Shown one piece after another: positions 1 to 10,024 of a stretch of 64,000 bases of DNA (its first letter is position 1; every line of letters starts with the position of its first letter). The position numbers were made by a program, and so were the translations under genes. Source of the stretch: Dugong dugon (taxonomy: Eukaryota > Chordata > Mammalia > Sirenia > Dugongidae); NCBI GenBank assembly GCA_030035585.1, contig CM057482.1:60640828-60704827 (forward strand). The letters run 5' to 3'. The notes under the pieces are model-generated. The model saw only the letters and a list, made by a program, of their open reading frames with translations. It made no database searches and was not told the DNA's origin.

Positions 1-244
1 GTTATCTGCAATGGAAACCTATTGATTATCTTTTGGCCATTAACTCGTAAGAATTTTAACATAGTAATCAAAAACTTCTGTGAACTGTAATCATACCCTT
101 TAGCTTTAATATTGCTATGTGACTACTTATTATGTATAAGGCATTTTACTAGGGGCTGGGATTACATATATGTATACAATTTGAGTTCTGCCTTCAAAGA
201 AAATTGAATGGGAGATGTAAGGGCCATGCTGGTGCCGTTTTGTT
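1..244. other. Non-coding stretch, no recognised gene
   Basis: AT-rich sequence with multiple stops in all frames. A short piece around 138-200 faintly resembles an old MIR. I see no gene. Confidence 0.5.
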
Positions 245-1135
245 CATCTCTGGTGGTTTGCATGTTGCTATGATGCTGGGAACTATGTAGTATTTCAAAT
301 ACCAGTAGGGTCACCCATGGTGGACAGGCTTCAGGGGAGCTTCCAGCCTAAGACAGACTAGGAAGAAAGGCTTGGTTATCTACTTTTGAAAATTAGTCAA
401 TGAAAACCTTATGTATTACAATAAAATATTGTCCAAAATAGTGCTGGAAGATGAGCCCCCTAGGTTAGAAGGCACTCAAAATACACCGTGGTTGCAGCAA
501 TGGACTGGAAAGTACTGTCATGATTTGAATTATGTCCCCCGAAAAATGTGTGTACCAATTTGGCTGGGCCATGATTCCCAGAATTGTGTGGTTGGCCTGC
601 ATTTTGTGATTGCAATTTTATGTTAAAGAGGATTAGGGTGGGATTGTAACACCACCTTTACCCAGGTCACAGCCCTGATCCAAAGTAAAGGGAGTTTCCC
701 TGGGGTGTGACCAGAACTACCTTTTATCTCTCAAGAGATAAAAGGAAAGGGAAGCAAGCAGAGAGTTGGGGACCTCACAGCATCGAGAAAGCAGAACTGG
801 GAGCAGAGCACGTCCTTTGGATCAGGGTCCCTGTGCAGAGAAGCTCCTAGTCTGGGGGAACACGGAAGAGAAGAAGGCCGACAGAGAAAAAGCCTTCCCC
901 TGGAGCTGACGCCCTGAATTTGGACTTTTAGCTTACTTTGGCTTTGAAGAAAAAGACTTCTCTTCATTAAAACCATCCACTTGTGGTATTTGTGTTACAG
1001 CAGCACTAGATGACTAAGACACATACCAATGATTGTGAAGATGGTGCAGGATCAGGCAGCGTTTTGTTCTGTTTTTCATGGGGTTGCTATCAGTCGGAGC
1101 TGACTCAACAGCAACTAACAAGATGTACTTGGCAC
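245..1135 (+). mobile_element. Internally deleted RTE-derived element split by an LTR
   Basis: The left part (about 245-515) carries the body seen in the tRNA-Gly-type SINEs at 53.2 and 62.2 kb ('gttgctatgatgctg', 'cttccagcctaagacagac'). It then carries 'gtgctggaagatgagccccc', which I recall as RTE 5' sequence, and then jumps to the RTE 3' end ('gttgcagcaatggact'). The RTE tail resumes after the LTR at 1022-1135 ('gattgtgaagatggtgcagg'). It therefore looks like a non-autonomous RTE derivative that lost its coding region and later received an LTR. Confidence 0.6.
516..1021 (+). mobile_element. Solo LTR, MaLR-type (ERVL-MaLR)
   Basis: Starts TGTCATGATTTGAATTATG and ends GATGACTAAGACA, the typical MaLR LTR termini. 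It matches the copies at 31194-31673 (same strand) and about 12.06-12.98 kb (opposite strand). The 5-bp flanks AGTAC and CATAC agree at only 3 of 5 positions, so the target duplication is decayed or mis-set. No viral coding sequence is present. Confidence 0.8.
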
Positions 1136-1139
1136 CACA

Positions 1140-2057
1140 CAGTGCCTATGACGTAGTGGGAATTTAATAAATGAATGGGACATAGGCATTGCCTCAATCC
1201 TCTGCAACTCATGACAAGTCACAGGGACTATGAGATGCTCAGTTTAGTTCTAAAAGGAAGAGGAGACTGGGGAGATGGACACAGGTGGAGGGGGTGTGAG
1301 GGAGGACAGAGGGAGTGCTTTCGGTTGGTTGGGTCCTGCTGGGAGTCTGAGCGGGTCTGGGAAGCTTGGGGGATACAGTCCTCAGGAGAGGGGGATATCA
1401 AAGGAGCTGGGGGAGCTAGGAAGTAGCTGGAAGTGGGGAGAACAGCTGGTGGAGAGTGGGTGGCAGGACAGTTCTGAGGACCTGATGGGCTGGTGGTGGC
1501 TGACTGAGAGGGCTCGGCCAGGTGGACCCACAGGCCAGGCTGCCAGCAGACTCAGCCTGGGAGGGCTTCTCATGGGGTCCTACTGGGCAAGTGGACAGCC
1601 ACAGAGGTTGAGAGTCCCAGGCAGCACTAGACTTTGTGATGCCTATCCTGCTACCTCGTGGGAACATTTTTTGGGTATGAGTTACAGGCCTTTACCCAAG
1701 TGTTCTGGCACCTGGTGAAGGCGGTTATCTAATAGCCCTCTCCAGACGAAATTGTTAAATCATTTTAACAGGGTTTTATGTGGGTAATCTGCCCCTGGTA
1801 ATAGAGCTGTTAAGTGCAGCTCTTATCAATGGTGGTTAGAGCAGGCCGGTTTAAAGTGAAAATAATGCTTTTTGGTGTAACTTGGGCTCTTGACCAGGTC
1901 TGGCAACTTAGTTTAAAGTCAGGACATCCTGTTAGAGTCTGGAGGTGAGGATTTGAGCTTGACTCATAATGTTTGTGGACAGTATTCGTGGTTTTTCCTG
2001 GTTCCTATAAGTTTACCTTCAACATTTCAGCCTCATCTCCTGCCGTGCCAACACTAA
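1140..2057. other. Non-repetitive stretch without a recognised gene
   Basis: 1250-1670 is comparatively GC- and G-rich and holds overlapping open frames on both strands (longest 147 codons at 1275-1718). No domain, splice pattern or conserved motif is recognisable, so I treat these as chance frames in GC-rich DNA. 1680-2050 shows nothing recognisable. Confidence 0.5.
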
Positions 2058-2060
2058 GTA

Positions 2061-2262
2061 CAAAAAACAGTTGCTGTCCAGGGAATTCTGACTCATGGCA
2101 ACCCTATTTGTGTCAGAGCAGAACTGTGCTCTACAGGGTTTTCAGTGGCTGATTTTTCAGAAGTAGATTGCCAGGCCTTTCTTCTGAGACACCTCTGAAT
2201 AAACTTGAACCTCCAACCTTTTGGTCAGCTGAGGAGTGTGTTAACTCTTTGTGTCACTCAGT
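2061..2262 (-). mobile_element. AfroSINE
   Basis: Antisense AfroSINE starting 'aaaaaacagttgctgtcc', with the 'gactcatggcaaccc' block and the inverted tRNA-like head near 2200-2250. Diverged. Confidence 0.85.
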
Positions 2263-2394
2263 ACAAGGGGCTGAAGTATTTGCAGTTACTGAATATGCCT
2301 GGTGTTTTTATACCTGGAGCTACTGAATAATTCTGCCTCTTCTTTAACCTGTGAAAGACTTGGTTTCCTCTGTTTCCTTAGAAATGGGGACAAT

Positions 2395-2556
2395 CATATC
2401 TAAACTCATAAGGTTGTTGTGAGGAAGTGTAGTGGTTGAAACAGCATAGATTTTGGAGTCAGATGGACAAAGGTTTTAATTTCTTCTCTCCTATTTACCA
2501 GTTGTGTGGCCTTGGGTTATTAACTTTAGAGAGTCACAGTTTCCTCAACTGGAAAA
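2395..2556 (+). repeat. MIR SINE fragment
   Basis: Contains the MIR series 'ttttggagtcagatgg', 'ccagttgtgtggccttggg' and 'cagtttcctcaactgg'. Confidence 0.65.
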
Positions 2557-2565
2557 ATGCATATA

Positions 2566-2942
2566 ATCATGTTGTTAGCTGCCATCAAAGTTAGCTCCAA
2601 CTGATGGCAACTCTGTGTATAAGAGAACAAAATATTACCTGGTCCTGAGTCATCGTCATGATCGTTGGTATGTTTGAGTTCATTGTTGTGGCTACTGTGT
2701 CAACCTATCTCACTGAGGGTTTTCCTTCTTTTCGTTGTTCCTCTACTTTCCCAAACACAATATCCTTTTCTAGACATTGCTCTTTCCTTAGGCCACGTCC
2801 AGAGTAAGGAAGTTGAAGTCTCATCATCCTTGCATCTAAGGAACATTTTGGTTGTATGTCTTCTAAGGCTAATTTGTTCATTCTTCTTGAGTTCACAATA
2901 TAGTCAATATTCCTTGTTAACACCAGAGATGTAATGCATCAA
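2566..2942 (-). mobile_element. RTE LINE 3' fragment (Afrotheria RTE/BovB-like)
   Basis: Antisense 3' end of the RTE described at 35.5-36.8 kb: 'tacctggtcctgagtcatc', 'gtgtcaacctatctcactg', 'ctaaggaacattttggttg'. Non-coding and diverged. Confidence 0.8.
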
Positions 2943-3442
2943 TTTATACTGATCTTCATTTGGCACATAGAAGAAAATCTTACATGATGGCTCCCTCCAT
3001 TTCTTCCTCATCCTTATGGCTCCTTCTTAAAGTCATAGCTCCCTGATGGGTATGTAACGTAGGCTCATCATGCAATCCTATTCCCTCGTGTTTTCTGGGC
3101 CCTCAGAACCCTCCTTCATGGGGCCAGACCCAGGCAGATCCTCCTTTTTCAGCCTGCTATCACCCTTTGTTGCAACATGACCACGTCTCTCTCCCTCATC
3201 TCACTCCTCCAAAGAGACTGGCCTGAATTCGGTGTTAATCAGGCCTTAATTAAACTGATTATGAATCTGATTAAACTGATTCATATCAATGTGCTTATGA
3301 ATAATCAACACTTATGTGTTTAACTCTTATAAGAATATTCACTTTTTCCAACAGAATCTCTAATCAATGGTAGAATCAACCTAGTAGAATTTCCGGGTGG
3401 AGGACAAAGGAAAGTGTTGAATTTTAGGTCTTATGGAGGCGG
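2943..3442. other. Non-coding stretch, nothing recognised
   Basis: Unique-looking sequence with no open frame of note and no repeat that I recognise. Confidence 0.4.
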
Positions 3443-3646
3443 TGGAGTCCCTGGGTGATGCAAACAGTTAACACACTTGGCTGCTAACTAAAGGTTGGAG
3501 GTTTGAGTCCACCCAGAGGCACCTCAGAAGGAAACCCTGACAATCTACTTCCAAAAAATTGTCCATTAAGTACCCTATGGAGCACAGTTCTACCATGACA
3601 CACATGGGGGTCACCATGAGTTGGGGTTGATTCGACAGCAACTGGT
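3443..3646 (+). mobile_element. AfroSINE
   Basis: Sense copy: GGAGTCCCTGGGTGATG head, B-box-like 'ggtttgagtccacc', tail 'tcaccatgagttggggttg'. It faces the antisense copy at 3710, separated by about 65 bp. Confidence 0.9.
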
Positions 3647-3709
3647 GGGGGTTGGGGTGTGGAGGAGGCAATGGTGTTGAGGTTGGACAGGTACAGTGGT
3701 GGTGGTGGT

Positions 3710-3910
3710 GTTGTCCTGTGCTGTTGAGTCGATTCCTACTCATAGCAATCCCATGTGACAGAGTATAACTGCCCCATAAGGTTTTCTAGGCTTAAGTCTT
3801 TACAGGAGCAGATTGCCAGGTCTTTTCTTCCGCAGAGCCACTAGTGGGTTCTAACCGCCGGCCTTTTGGTTAGGAGCCGAGTGCTTAACCATTGCGTCAC
3901 CAGGGCACCA
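3710..3910 (-). mobile_element. AfroSINE
   Basis: Antisense copy: 'gttgagtcgattcctactc' at its left, inverted head 'cttaaccattgcgtcacc' at its right. It forms an inverted pair with 3443-3646. (TGG)n runs flank it. Confidence 0.9.
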
Positions 3911-3921
3911 GGGTGGTGGTG

Positions 3922-4835
3922 GTGGTTGCTGTTAGGTGACATCAAGTTGGCTCTGACTCATAGCGACCCTATGTACAACAGAACAAAACACTGCCTGGTC
4001 CTGCGCCATGCTCATAATCATTGTTATGCTTGAGCCCATTGTTGTAGCAACTGTGTCAATCCATCTCATTGAGGGTCTGCCTCTTTTTCGCTGACCCTCT
4101 ACTTTACGAAGCATGATGTCCTTCTCCAGGGAGTGATCCTTCCCGATACCATGTCCAAAGTATGTGTGATGGTTAAGATTGTGTGTCAACGTGGCTGGGC
4201 CATGATTCTCAGTATTTTAATGTAATCACTCCCATGATTGAATATACTGTGAGTAGCCAATCAGATGAAAGGGAGTCTCCTTGGGGTTGTGGCCCGCATC
4301 TGTATATAAGCAGACATTCTGGCTTTTTGCTCTCTCTGGATCCTGTGGCTGTTTCCTGTCGTCTCAGCTCCCTTTTTTGGGACTTGAGCTGTCAGCTTAT
4401 CTGCCGAACCTGGGATTCGCCGAACTGCCCAGCCTGTGAGTGAGAGCCTTGCTCTCTGACCCCCCTATCTTGGGCTTGCCAGCTTCTGCAGTTGTGTGAC
4501 TTAGGAGAGGCCTCTACCCTGATCCACGGACTTGGGACGTTCTAGCCTTTACAATCATGTGAGTTATTTCCATGATATAATCTCTCTCTATATATATATT
4601 TATACACTTTATTGGTTTTACTTCTCTGGAGAACCAGCCTAAGACAGTATGTGAGACAAAGTCTTGCCATCCTTGCTTCTAAAGAGCATTCTGGCTGTAC
4701 TTCTTCCAAGACAGATCTGTTCATTCTTTTGGCAGTCCACGATATAGTGGATATTCTTTGCCAACACCATAGTTCAAAGGCATCCATTCTTTTTTGGTTT
4801 TCTGAAGCAAGGTTCGTCAGTTACACCTAGCTGTG
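3922..4835 (-). mobile_element. RTE LINE 3' fragment interrupted by an LTR
   Basis: RTE sequence occupies 3922-4164 ('cactgcctggtcctgcgcc', 'tactttacgaagcatgatg') and resumes exactly at 4647-4835 ('gagacaaagtcttgccatc', 'ttcttttggcagtccacg') after the LTR. Antisense and non-coding. Confidence 0.85.
4165..4646 (+). mobile_element. Solo LTR, ERVL/MLT2-like
   Basis: Starts TGTGATGGTTAAG and ends CAGCCTAAGACA. It is flanked by a perfect 5-bp duplication GTATG (4160-4164 and 4647-4651), and the surrounding RTE is continuous across it. A TATATAAG box sits near 4303, a possible LTR promoter. No coding region. Confidence 0.88.
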
Positions 4836-6150
4836 TAGCAACTCAATTGCCTGCAGCTGCTGTGCCTAAAACTATCCCTAACAAACAACATAGCTATTGA
4901 AGATCTAAACCTGGAGGGAGCTGCTATCTATCTACACCCAAATGCTATTACTTCAAAGATCTGAAAGATGAAGATCTGGCCCACAGTTAAAATTGTTTTC
5001 AGAATTTGCATGGCCCATTTTATTTTCAGAGTTCTTTTTATTCATTAATTAGTTATTCATTTATTTAATGCAGTTTTTAATTGTGTGCTTATTCCATCTT
5101 GCAAAGGTGGAATTATTCAGAGGAACATTTAAAAGAAATTAACAGTATGACAAGGCTTATAATTGTGCTTTAATCTTAAATTAATATCCCTCCTGTTTTC
5201 ACGTTACCAGGACAATTATCCCGAACGGTACCAGAAGCTGGAAATTATGTATTGCCCTATATATGGCATTCCCTCCTGGAGAGTGCACAGTTTATCATGG
5301 CTTTTTAATCTCCTTTGTGTGCAACGGAAGATAAAACATCTCAACAATATTCCAGTGCTTGGAGGAGATTAAAGCCCCACAAACATCCGTGTCTGTTTCA
5401 CCTCGACCCTCTGCTGCATCTAACTAGACCTGGGGTAAGGTGGGCTTGGGGACACCTTCAGAAATATGGTTGTTTGTCTGGAGTTTCTGGGGACTGTGAA
5501 AAAGTCACATAAGTCACCCTAGCAGGAAAACCTGGAAATGTGCAGGTTTCTCTCAATACTTTTTCCTCCCAGCACTTCCCCCTTTTCAGATCAGTGCTAG
5601 CTAGAACGTGTCTTGATGATATTAGCTGAGCTGAGAGGAAAGAGGGCAAAGGCGGCATTTAGATCCCTGGGATGCTGGTAGACTATTGCTTCCCCTTAAA
5701 GATGTGCCCCTGAATTTAGGCTGCAACCCCAAAGCAATAGCGCCGCTCCCACTTCATCTTCTGTCAGGGAAGGAGCAGCCCGTTGGAGACGCGCACTCTG
5801 CTGACTGTGGACTGCACGGTGCCTTCATCATATGACAAGTTGAACTCCGGGGCATGACTCTGACCTCACCTGCCCAGTGAGCTGGGCCAGTTGGCAGTTT
5901 CCCCTGGTCACCAGATTCCGTCCTTTTGAGAAAAGCTAGGTTTGCTCGTGTGGAGTTGCCAAGGTTTCTTTCTGTGCTCCTCCCACTCTCTTTTGGCATC
6001 ACTTCTGTCTCCCCATTGCACTCTCCTGATCTCCCACTCAGGAGCACAAAGCCTGCTCTCACCGCAGCGTTTTTTTAAAAAGTAAAGTTTAATGAAAGTA
6101 TAACATACATACAGGAAAAGGCATGGATCCTAAGAGCTTTTTTTTTTTTT
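4836..6150. other. Non-repetitive stretch, no recognised gene
   Basis: Mixed-composition DNA. Short open frames occur on both strands, but none has a recognisable domain, splice-site context or coding bias. I see no repeat that I can name, apart from an A-rich and T-rich run near 6070-6150 at the edge of the next SINE. Confidence 0.45.
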
Positions 6151-6151
6151 T

Positions 6152-6352
6152 TTAATCAGTTGCCATCTAGTTGTTTCTGACTCAAGGCAACCCACTGTGT
6201 GTCAGAGTAGAAATGTGCTCCATAGGGTTTTCAGTGGCTGATTTTTTGGAAGTAGATCACCAGGACTTTCTTCCGAGGCACCTCTGGATGAACTCGAACC
6301 TCCAACCTTTCAGTTAGCAGCCGAGCGTGTTAACCATTTGCACCACAGGTGA
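6152..6352 (-). mobile_element. AfroSINE
   Basis: Antisense, with poly-T at its left edge, 'aatcagttgccatctag', 'ccatagggttttcagtggc', and inverted head 'gtgttaaccatttgcacc'. Confidence 0.9.
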
Positions 6353-6965
6353 GTCTCCTCATGCACCCAGCCCCAGACAAACAAACAGAACATCACCAGC
6401 TCTCCAGAAGCCTCCCTGGTGTTGCCACCCTGATCACTACTCCCCACCCTCAAGGGTGACCTCTATCCTTACTCCTAGCACCTCACATTACTCTTGCCTT
6501 TTTGTGTTTTTGAATTTTATATAATGGGTTAATAGAGTATGTTTAAGTGATGGTTAATTTTATGTGTCAACTTGGCTAGGCTATGGTACCCAGTTGTTTG
6601 TCAAATACTAGATGCTACTGTGAAGTAATCACATGTAGTAAATCAGTTGGCCTTAAGAAAAGCAGATTACTTTCCATAATGTGAGAGGACTTCATCAATC
6701 AGTCGAAGGCCTTAAGAGCAAAAAGGGAGTTCTCTTTAGGGTGTGTTCTGCCTCCAGACTATTAATAGACACCTTGCCAGAACTCTTCACTCTTCCCGTC
6801 CTTGACCTATTTTGGGACTTTGGATTTTGGAACTCAAGACTGCAGAAATCTCCAACCTGTTGTCTGGCCTACAGATTTTGGACCTGCCAGTCCCTGCTCC
6901 CTTCATCCCCCCTCAATCTCGTGAGCCAGTTCCTTAAAATCAATCTCTGCTTCTCTGTATGTTTT

Positions 6966-7428
6966 TGCTAGGTGCTGTCAAGTTGGTTCTGACTCATCGA
7001 CTTTATGTACAACAGAACGAAATATTGCCTGGTCCTGTGCCATCCTCACAATCATGGCTATGTTTGAGACCATTGTTGCAGCCACTGTGTCAGTCTATTT
7101 CATTGACTCTCTACTGTACCGTGCATGATATCCTTCTCCAAGGATTGGTTCCTCCTGATAATGTGTCCAAAGTAAGGGAGATGGAAATCTCACCATCCTT
7201 ACTTCTTAAGAGCATTCTGGTTGTACTTCTTCCAAGTCAGATTTATTTGTCTAGTAGCCAATGGTTATTCAATATGCTTCCCCAATACTATAATTCAAAG
7301 GCATCATTTCTACTTCGATCTTCCTTTTTCATTGTTCAGCTTTCAAACGTATATGAAGTGATTGAAAAGACCATGATGTGGGCCAGGTGCACCTTAGTCA
7401 TCAAAATGATGTCTTTGCTTTTTAACAT
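6966..7428 (-). mobile_element. RTE LINE 3' fragment
   Basis: Antisense RTE 3' region ending 'ctttgctttttaacatataa' followed by (TG)n. The same truncation point and (TG)n recur at 27.92 kb, a key sign of the duplication of this segment. Confidence 0.85.
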
Positions 7429-7451
7429 ATAAGTGTGTGTGTGTGTGTGTC
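7429..7451. repeat. (TG)n microsatellite
   Basis: About ten TG units between RTE and AfroSINE; the paralogous tract at 27928-27958 is longer. Confidence 0.9.
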
Positions 7452-7661
7452 TTAGAGTCCCCAGGTGGCGAAAATGGTTAAGCACTCCACTAGTAGCCAA
7501 AAGGCTGGTGGTTTGAACCCACCCAGAGGCATCTTGGAGGACAGGCCTGGCAATCTGCTTCTGAAAGGTCACAGCCTTGAAAGCCCTTTGGAACGGTTCT
7601 ACTCTGCACGCATGGGGTCGCCACGAGTAGGAATTGACTCAATGGCAACTAAAAACAACAG
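7452..7661 (+). mobile_element. AfroSINE
   Basis: Sense: 'gagtccccaggtggcgaaaa', B-box-like 'ggtttgaacccacc', tail 'gtcgccacgagtaggaattg'. Confidence 0.9.
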
Positions 7662-7711
7662 CATCTGTGTATCTGACTGGTTCTGTTTCTCTAGAGAAGC
7701 CTGACTGAGAG

Positions 7712-8276
7712 TTTTCACAGTAGCATAACTCGTGCGGAGGAACACCATGAAAGCAAGTACTCTGAGTAGTTCTGTTGCATCCTATCTATCCTTGCAAACA
7801 CCCAACGTGGCTGGTCTGTTACACACAAGGCATTGTGCCAGCTACTGTGGACATACAAAGCTGCCCAAGAGAAGTTACAGAACAGCAGCCCCTTGGCTCT
7901 GTAGGGAAACTTGGAAGGTGCCCGCCTCTGGCCCGGCAGACTGAGGGGCTGCACAGGAGCTACAGCAGTTCTCTAATCTGACGCTTCAGAAGGTCCCTCT
8001 CAGTGAGGGCCTGGCACAACATGCCTGATTTGCCCCGAGGAGAAATGGCCCTGGAGTTGCTCCCTTGGACTCTGCCTCCCTGGCCGAGCCCTACCCTAGG
8101 ACATCTGCTTCGCCTGAGTCACCTGTTCTCTGCTTCGGGCCTCTCAAGGCTCTCCTTGTTCTTTGGGCGGTATTGAGCTTGATAAATCAGTTACTGATAA
8201 ATTCTGTGGTGGATAACAATTTACTGCATTATCCCTTCCAGATAAAGCACTTTTATCCTGATAAAAATTAATCTCA
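7712..8276. other. Unique sequence, part duplicated at 28.0-28.2 kb
   Basis: 7712-8075 shows no recognised feature. 8080-8276 is paralogous to 28010-28195 (shared 'cacctgttctctgc', 'ggcctctcaaggctctc', 'tgtggtggataac'). Confidence 0.7.
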
Positions 8277-8424
8277 GTGAGATGGATTGACACAGCGGAT
8301 GCAACAACAGGCTCAAACATAGCAAGGATTGTGAGGATGGCACAGGACTGGGCAGTGTTTCACTCTGTTGTACTTAGGGTCTCTATGAGTCGGAACTGAT
8401 TCCATGGCACCTAACACCATCTTG
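8277..8424 (+). mobile_element. RTE 3' tail fragment
   Basis: 'gatggattgacacagcgg' through 'tctctatgagtcggaactg', the terminal RTE sequence. It is paralogous to 28194-28345. Confidence 0.8.
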
Positions 8425-8569
8425 AAGACGCCTTAATCCAGCCATCTGCCAATTTCCAGCGGGGTGAACCACCAGGTTTATTTGCTTCCTTCTCCTTCAG
8501 TGGTTTCTTTCTTCTTCCACATCCCTAAATAGGAAATTATCCAAGGTTGTATCCTCAATACTCCTTTCC

Positions 8570-8945
8570 TTTATTAACTTACTCTTTTTTCTATTTACAA
8601 ATTGTTGTAAAATATATGTAACACAATATTTGTCAGTTCAACAGTTTTCATGTGTATAATTCAGTGACACCAATCACATCAGTCATGTGCAACCATCATT
8701 ATGTCAGTGCTAAATTTTCCTTCACCATAGACAGAAACTTAATGCTACTCAATTACTCTTTTTTTGTTAGTTTGGTGAAAAGATACACAGCAAAGCATTC
8801 GCCAATTCCACAATTCTACATGTGTATTTCGGGACATTGATTACATTCTTCATATTGTGCATCTCCCTATCTTTCCCAAATCATTCCACCACCATTAACA
8901 TAAACTCAATGCCCCCTAAGCAAAAACTCTCCTTCTTCTCCCCCA
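8570..8945 (-). mobile_element. Old L1 3' fragment (L1M-like)
   Basis: Two tracts typical of old L1 3' ends read antisense: 'tgtataattcagtgacacc' and 'ggtgaaaagatacacagc'. Paralogous to 28490-28864. Confidence 0.65.
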
Positions 8946-8957
8946 GGCCCCAGCCTG

Positions 8958-9155
8958 CATTTCTAAAAGCTGGAAAATGCAAGGAAATGGATTCTCCTCT
9001 ACAGCTTCCAGGAGTACAGCCCTGCCAACACCTTGATTTTAGCTCATTGTGACCTATATCGACTTCAGTCCTTCAGAACTTTAAGATGATACATTTTTGT
9101 TACTCTAAACCGCTAATTTTGTGGTCATCTGTTACAGCAACAATTGAAAATATAC
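8958..9155 (+). mobile_element. MLT1-type LTR 3' half
   Basis: 'ctaaaagctggaaaatgc', 'cagccctgccaacacc' and 'ctgttacagcaac' are MLT1 landmarks. It matches the LTR at 30635-31025, whose 5' half is missing here. Confidence 0.65.
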
Positions 9156-9242
9156 TTCACAACTAGATTATAGGCCTCTAGAGGGCAGCGATATTCCTTA
9201 TACTTCTTTGAATATCTCACAGGGTGGAACCTCATATATATT

Positions 9243-9404
9243 AAAAACCAATAACCCATTGCCATCAAGTTGATTCCAACTCATAGCGACCCTATACGAC
9301 ACAGTAGAACTGCCCCATAGGGTTTCCAAGGAGCAGCTGGTGGATTCGAACTGCTGACATTTTGGTTAGCAGTTGTAGCTCTTAACCACTGTGCCACCAG
9401 GGCT
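9243..9404 (-). mobile_element. AfroSINE (short subfamily)
   Basis: Short antisense form: 'cccattgccatcaagttg', 'actcatagcgaccctat', inverted head 'cttaaccactgtgccacc'. Confidence 0.92.
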
Positions 9405-9496
9405 AAATGTTTGCTCTATGGCCAGAGGCCTGGTTCCAGGAAACTCTGTGAAGAGGGCAAATCTGGCCTTTGTGCCTTTCCACTGCTCTCTCCAGT

Positions 9497-9705
9497 AACC
9501 AAAACCAGTTGCTCTGGAGAATACTCTGACTCATGGCAAGTGACCCCACATGTGTCAGAGCTGAACTGTGCTCCATAGGGTTTTCAATAGCTGATTTTTC
9601 AGTAGACTGCCAGGACTTTCTTCCGATGTACCTCTGGGTGGACTCAAACCACCAACCTTTCGATTAGCCAGCTGAGCACATTAACCATTCGTACTACCCA
9701 GGGAC
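9497..9705 (-). mobile_element. AfroSINE
   Basis: Antisense: 'accaaaaccagttgctc' to 'cattcgtactacccaggg'. It abuts a sense copy, forming a near-contiguous inverted repeat. Confidence 0.9.
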
Positions 9706-9706
9706 T

Positions 9707-9894
9707 TCTGGAGTTAACATGCTCAGGTGCCAACCAAAAGTTTGGAGGTTTGAGTCCACCCAGCATTGCCTTGGAAGAAAGGCCTGGTGATCTACTTCTG
9801 AAAAATCAGCCATTGAAAACCCTATGGAGCACAATTGTATTCTGACACACACGGTGTCACCATGAGTAAGAACTGATTTGATGTCAACTGGTTA
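9707..9894 (+). mobile_element. AfroSINE
   Basis: Sense, head slightly truncated: B-box-like 'ggtttgagtccacc', tail 'tcaccatgagtaagaactg'. Inverted partner of 9497-9705. Confidence 0.9.
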
Positions 9895-10024
9895 TGGCCC
9901 CTTCAGAGCCCCTTTATGCCTACCTGCAGCTCTCATTTTAGCCACAGCCCCGTTTTTGTGTCCTTTTCTGATTTTATTTAATCTCTGGTAATGGATAATA
10001 TTTTAAAGTTGGACCCTTCCTAGG

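Larger units (their letters stand above)
6548..7711 (+). mobile_element. LTR, ERVL/MLT2-like, split by RTE and AfroSINE
   Basis: 5' part 6548-6965 begins TGATGGTTAATTTTATGTGTC and includes 'caatcagtcgaaggcctt'. The terminal part 'ggttctgtttctctagagaa' reappears at about 7662-7711, after the inserted RTE and SINE. The order shows that the LTR is older than both. Confidence 0.75.

Noticed and set aside
3468..3743. 91-codon minus-strand frame with a His run
   Set aside because: The His run is the complement of a (TGG/GTG)n stretch between two SINEs; no coding evidence.
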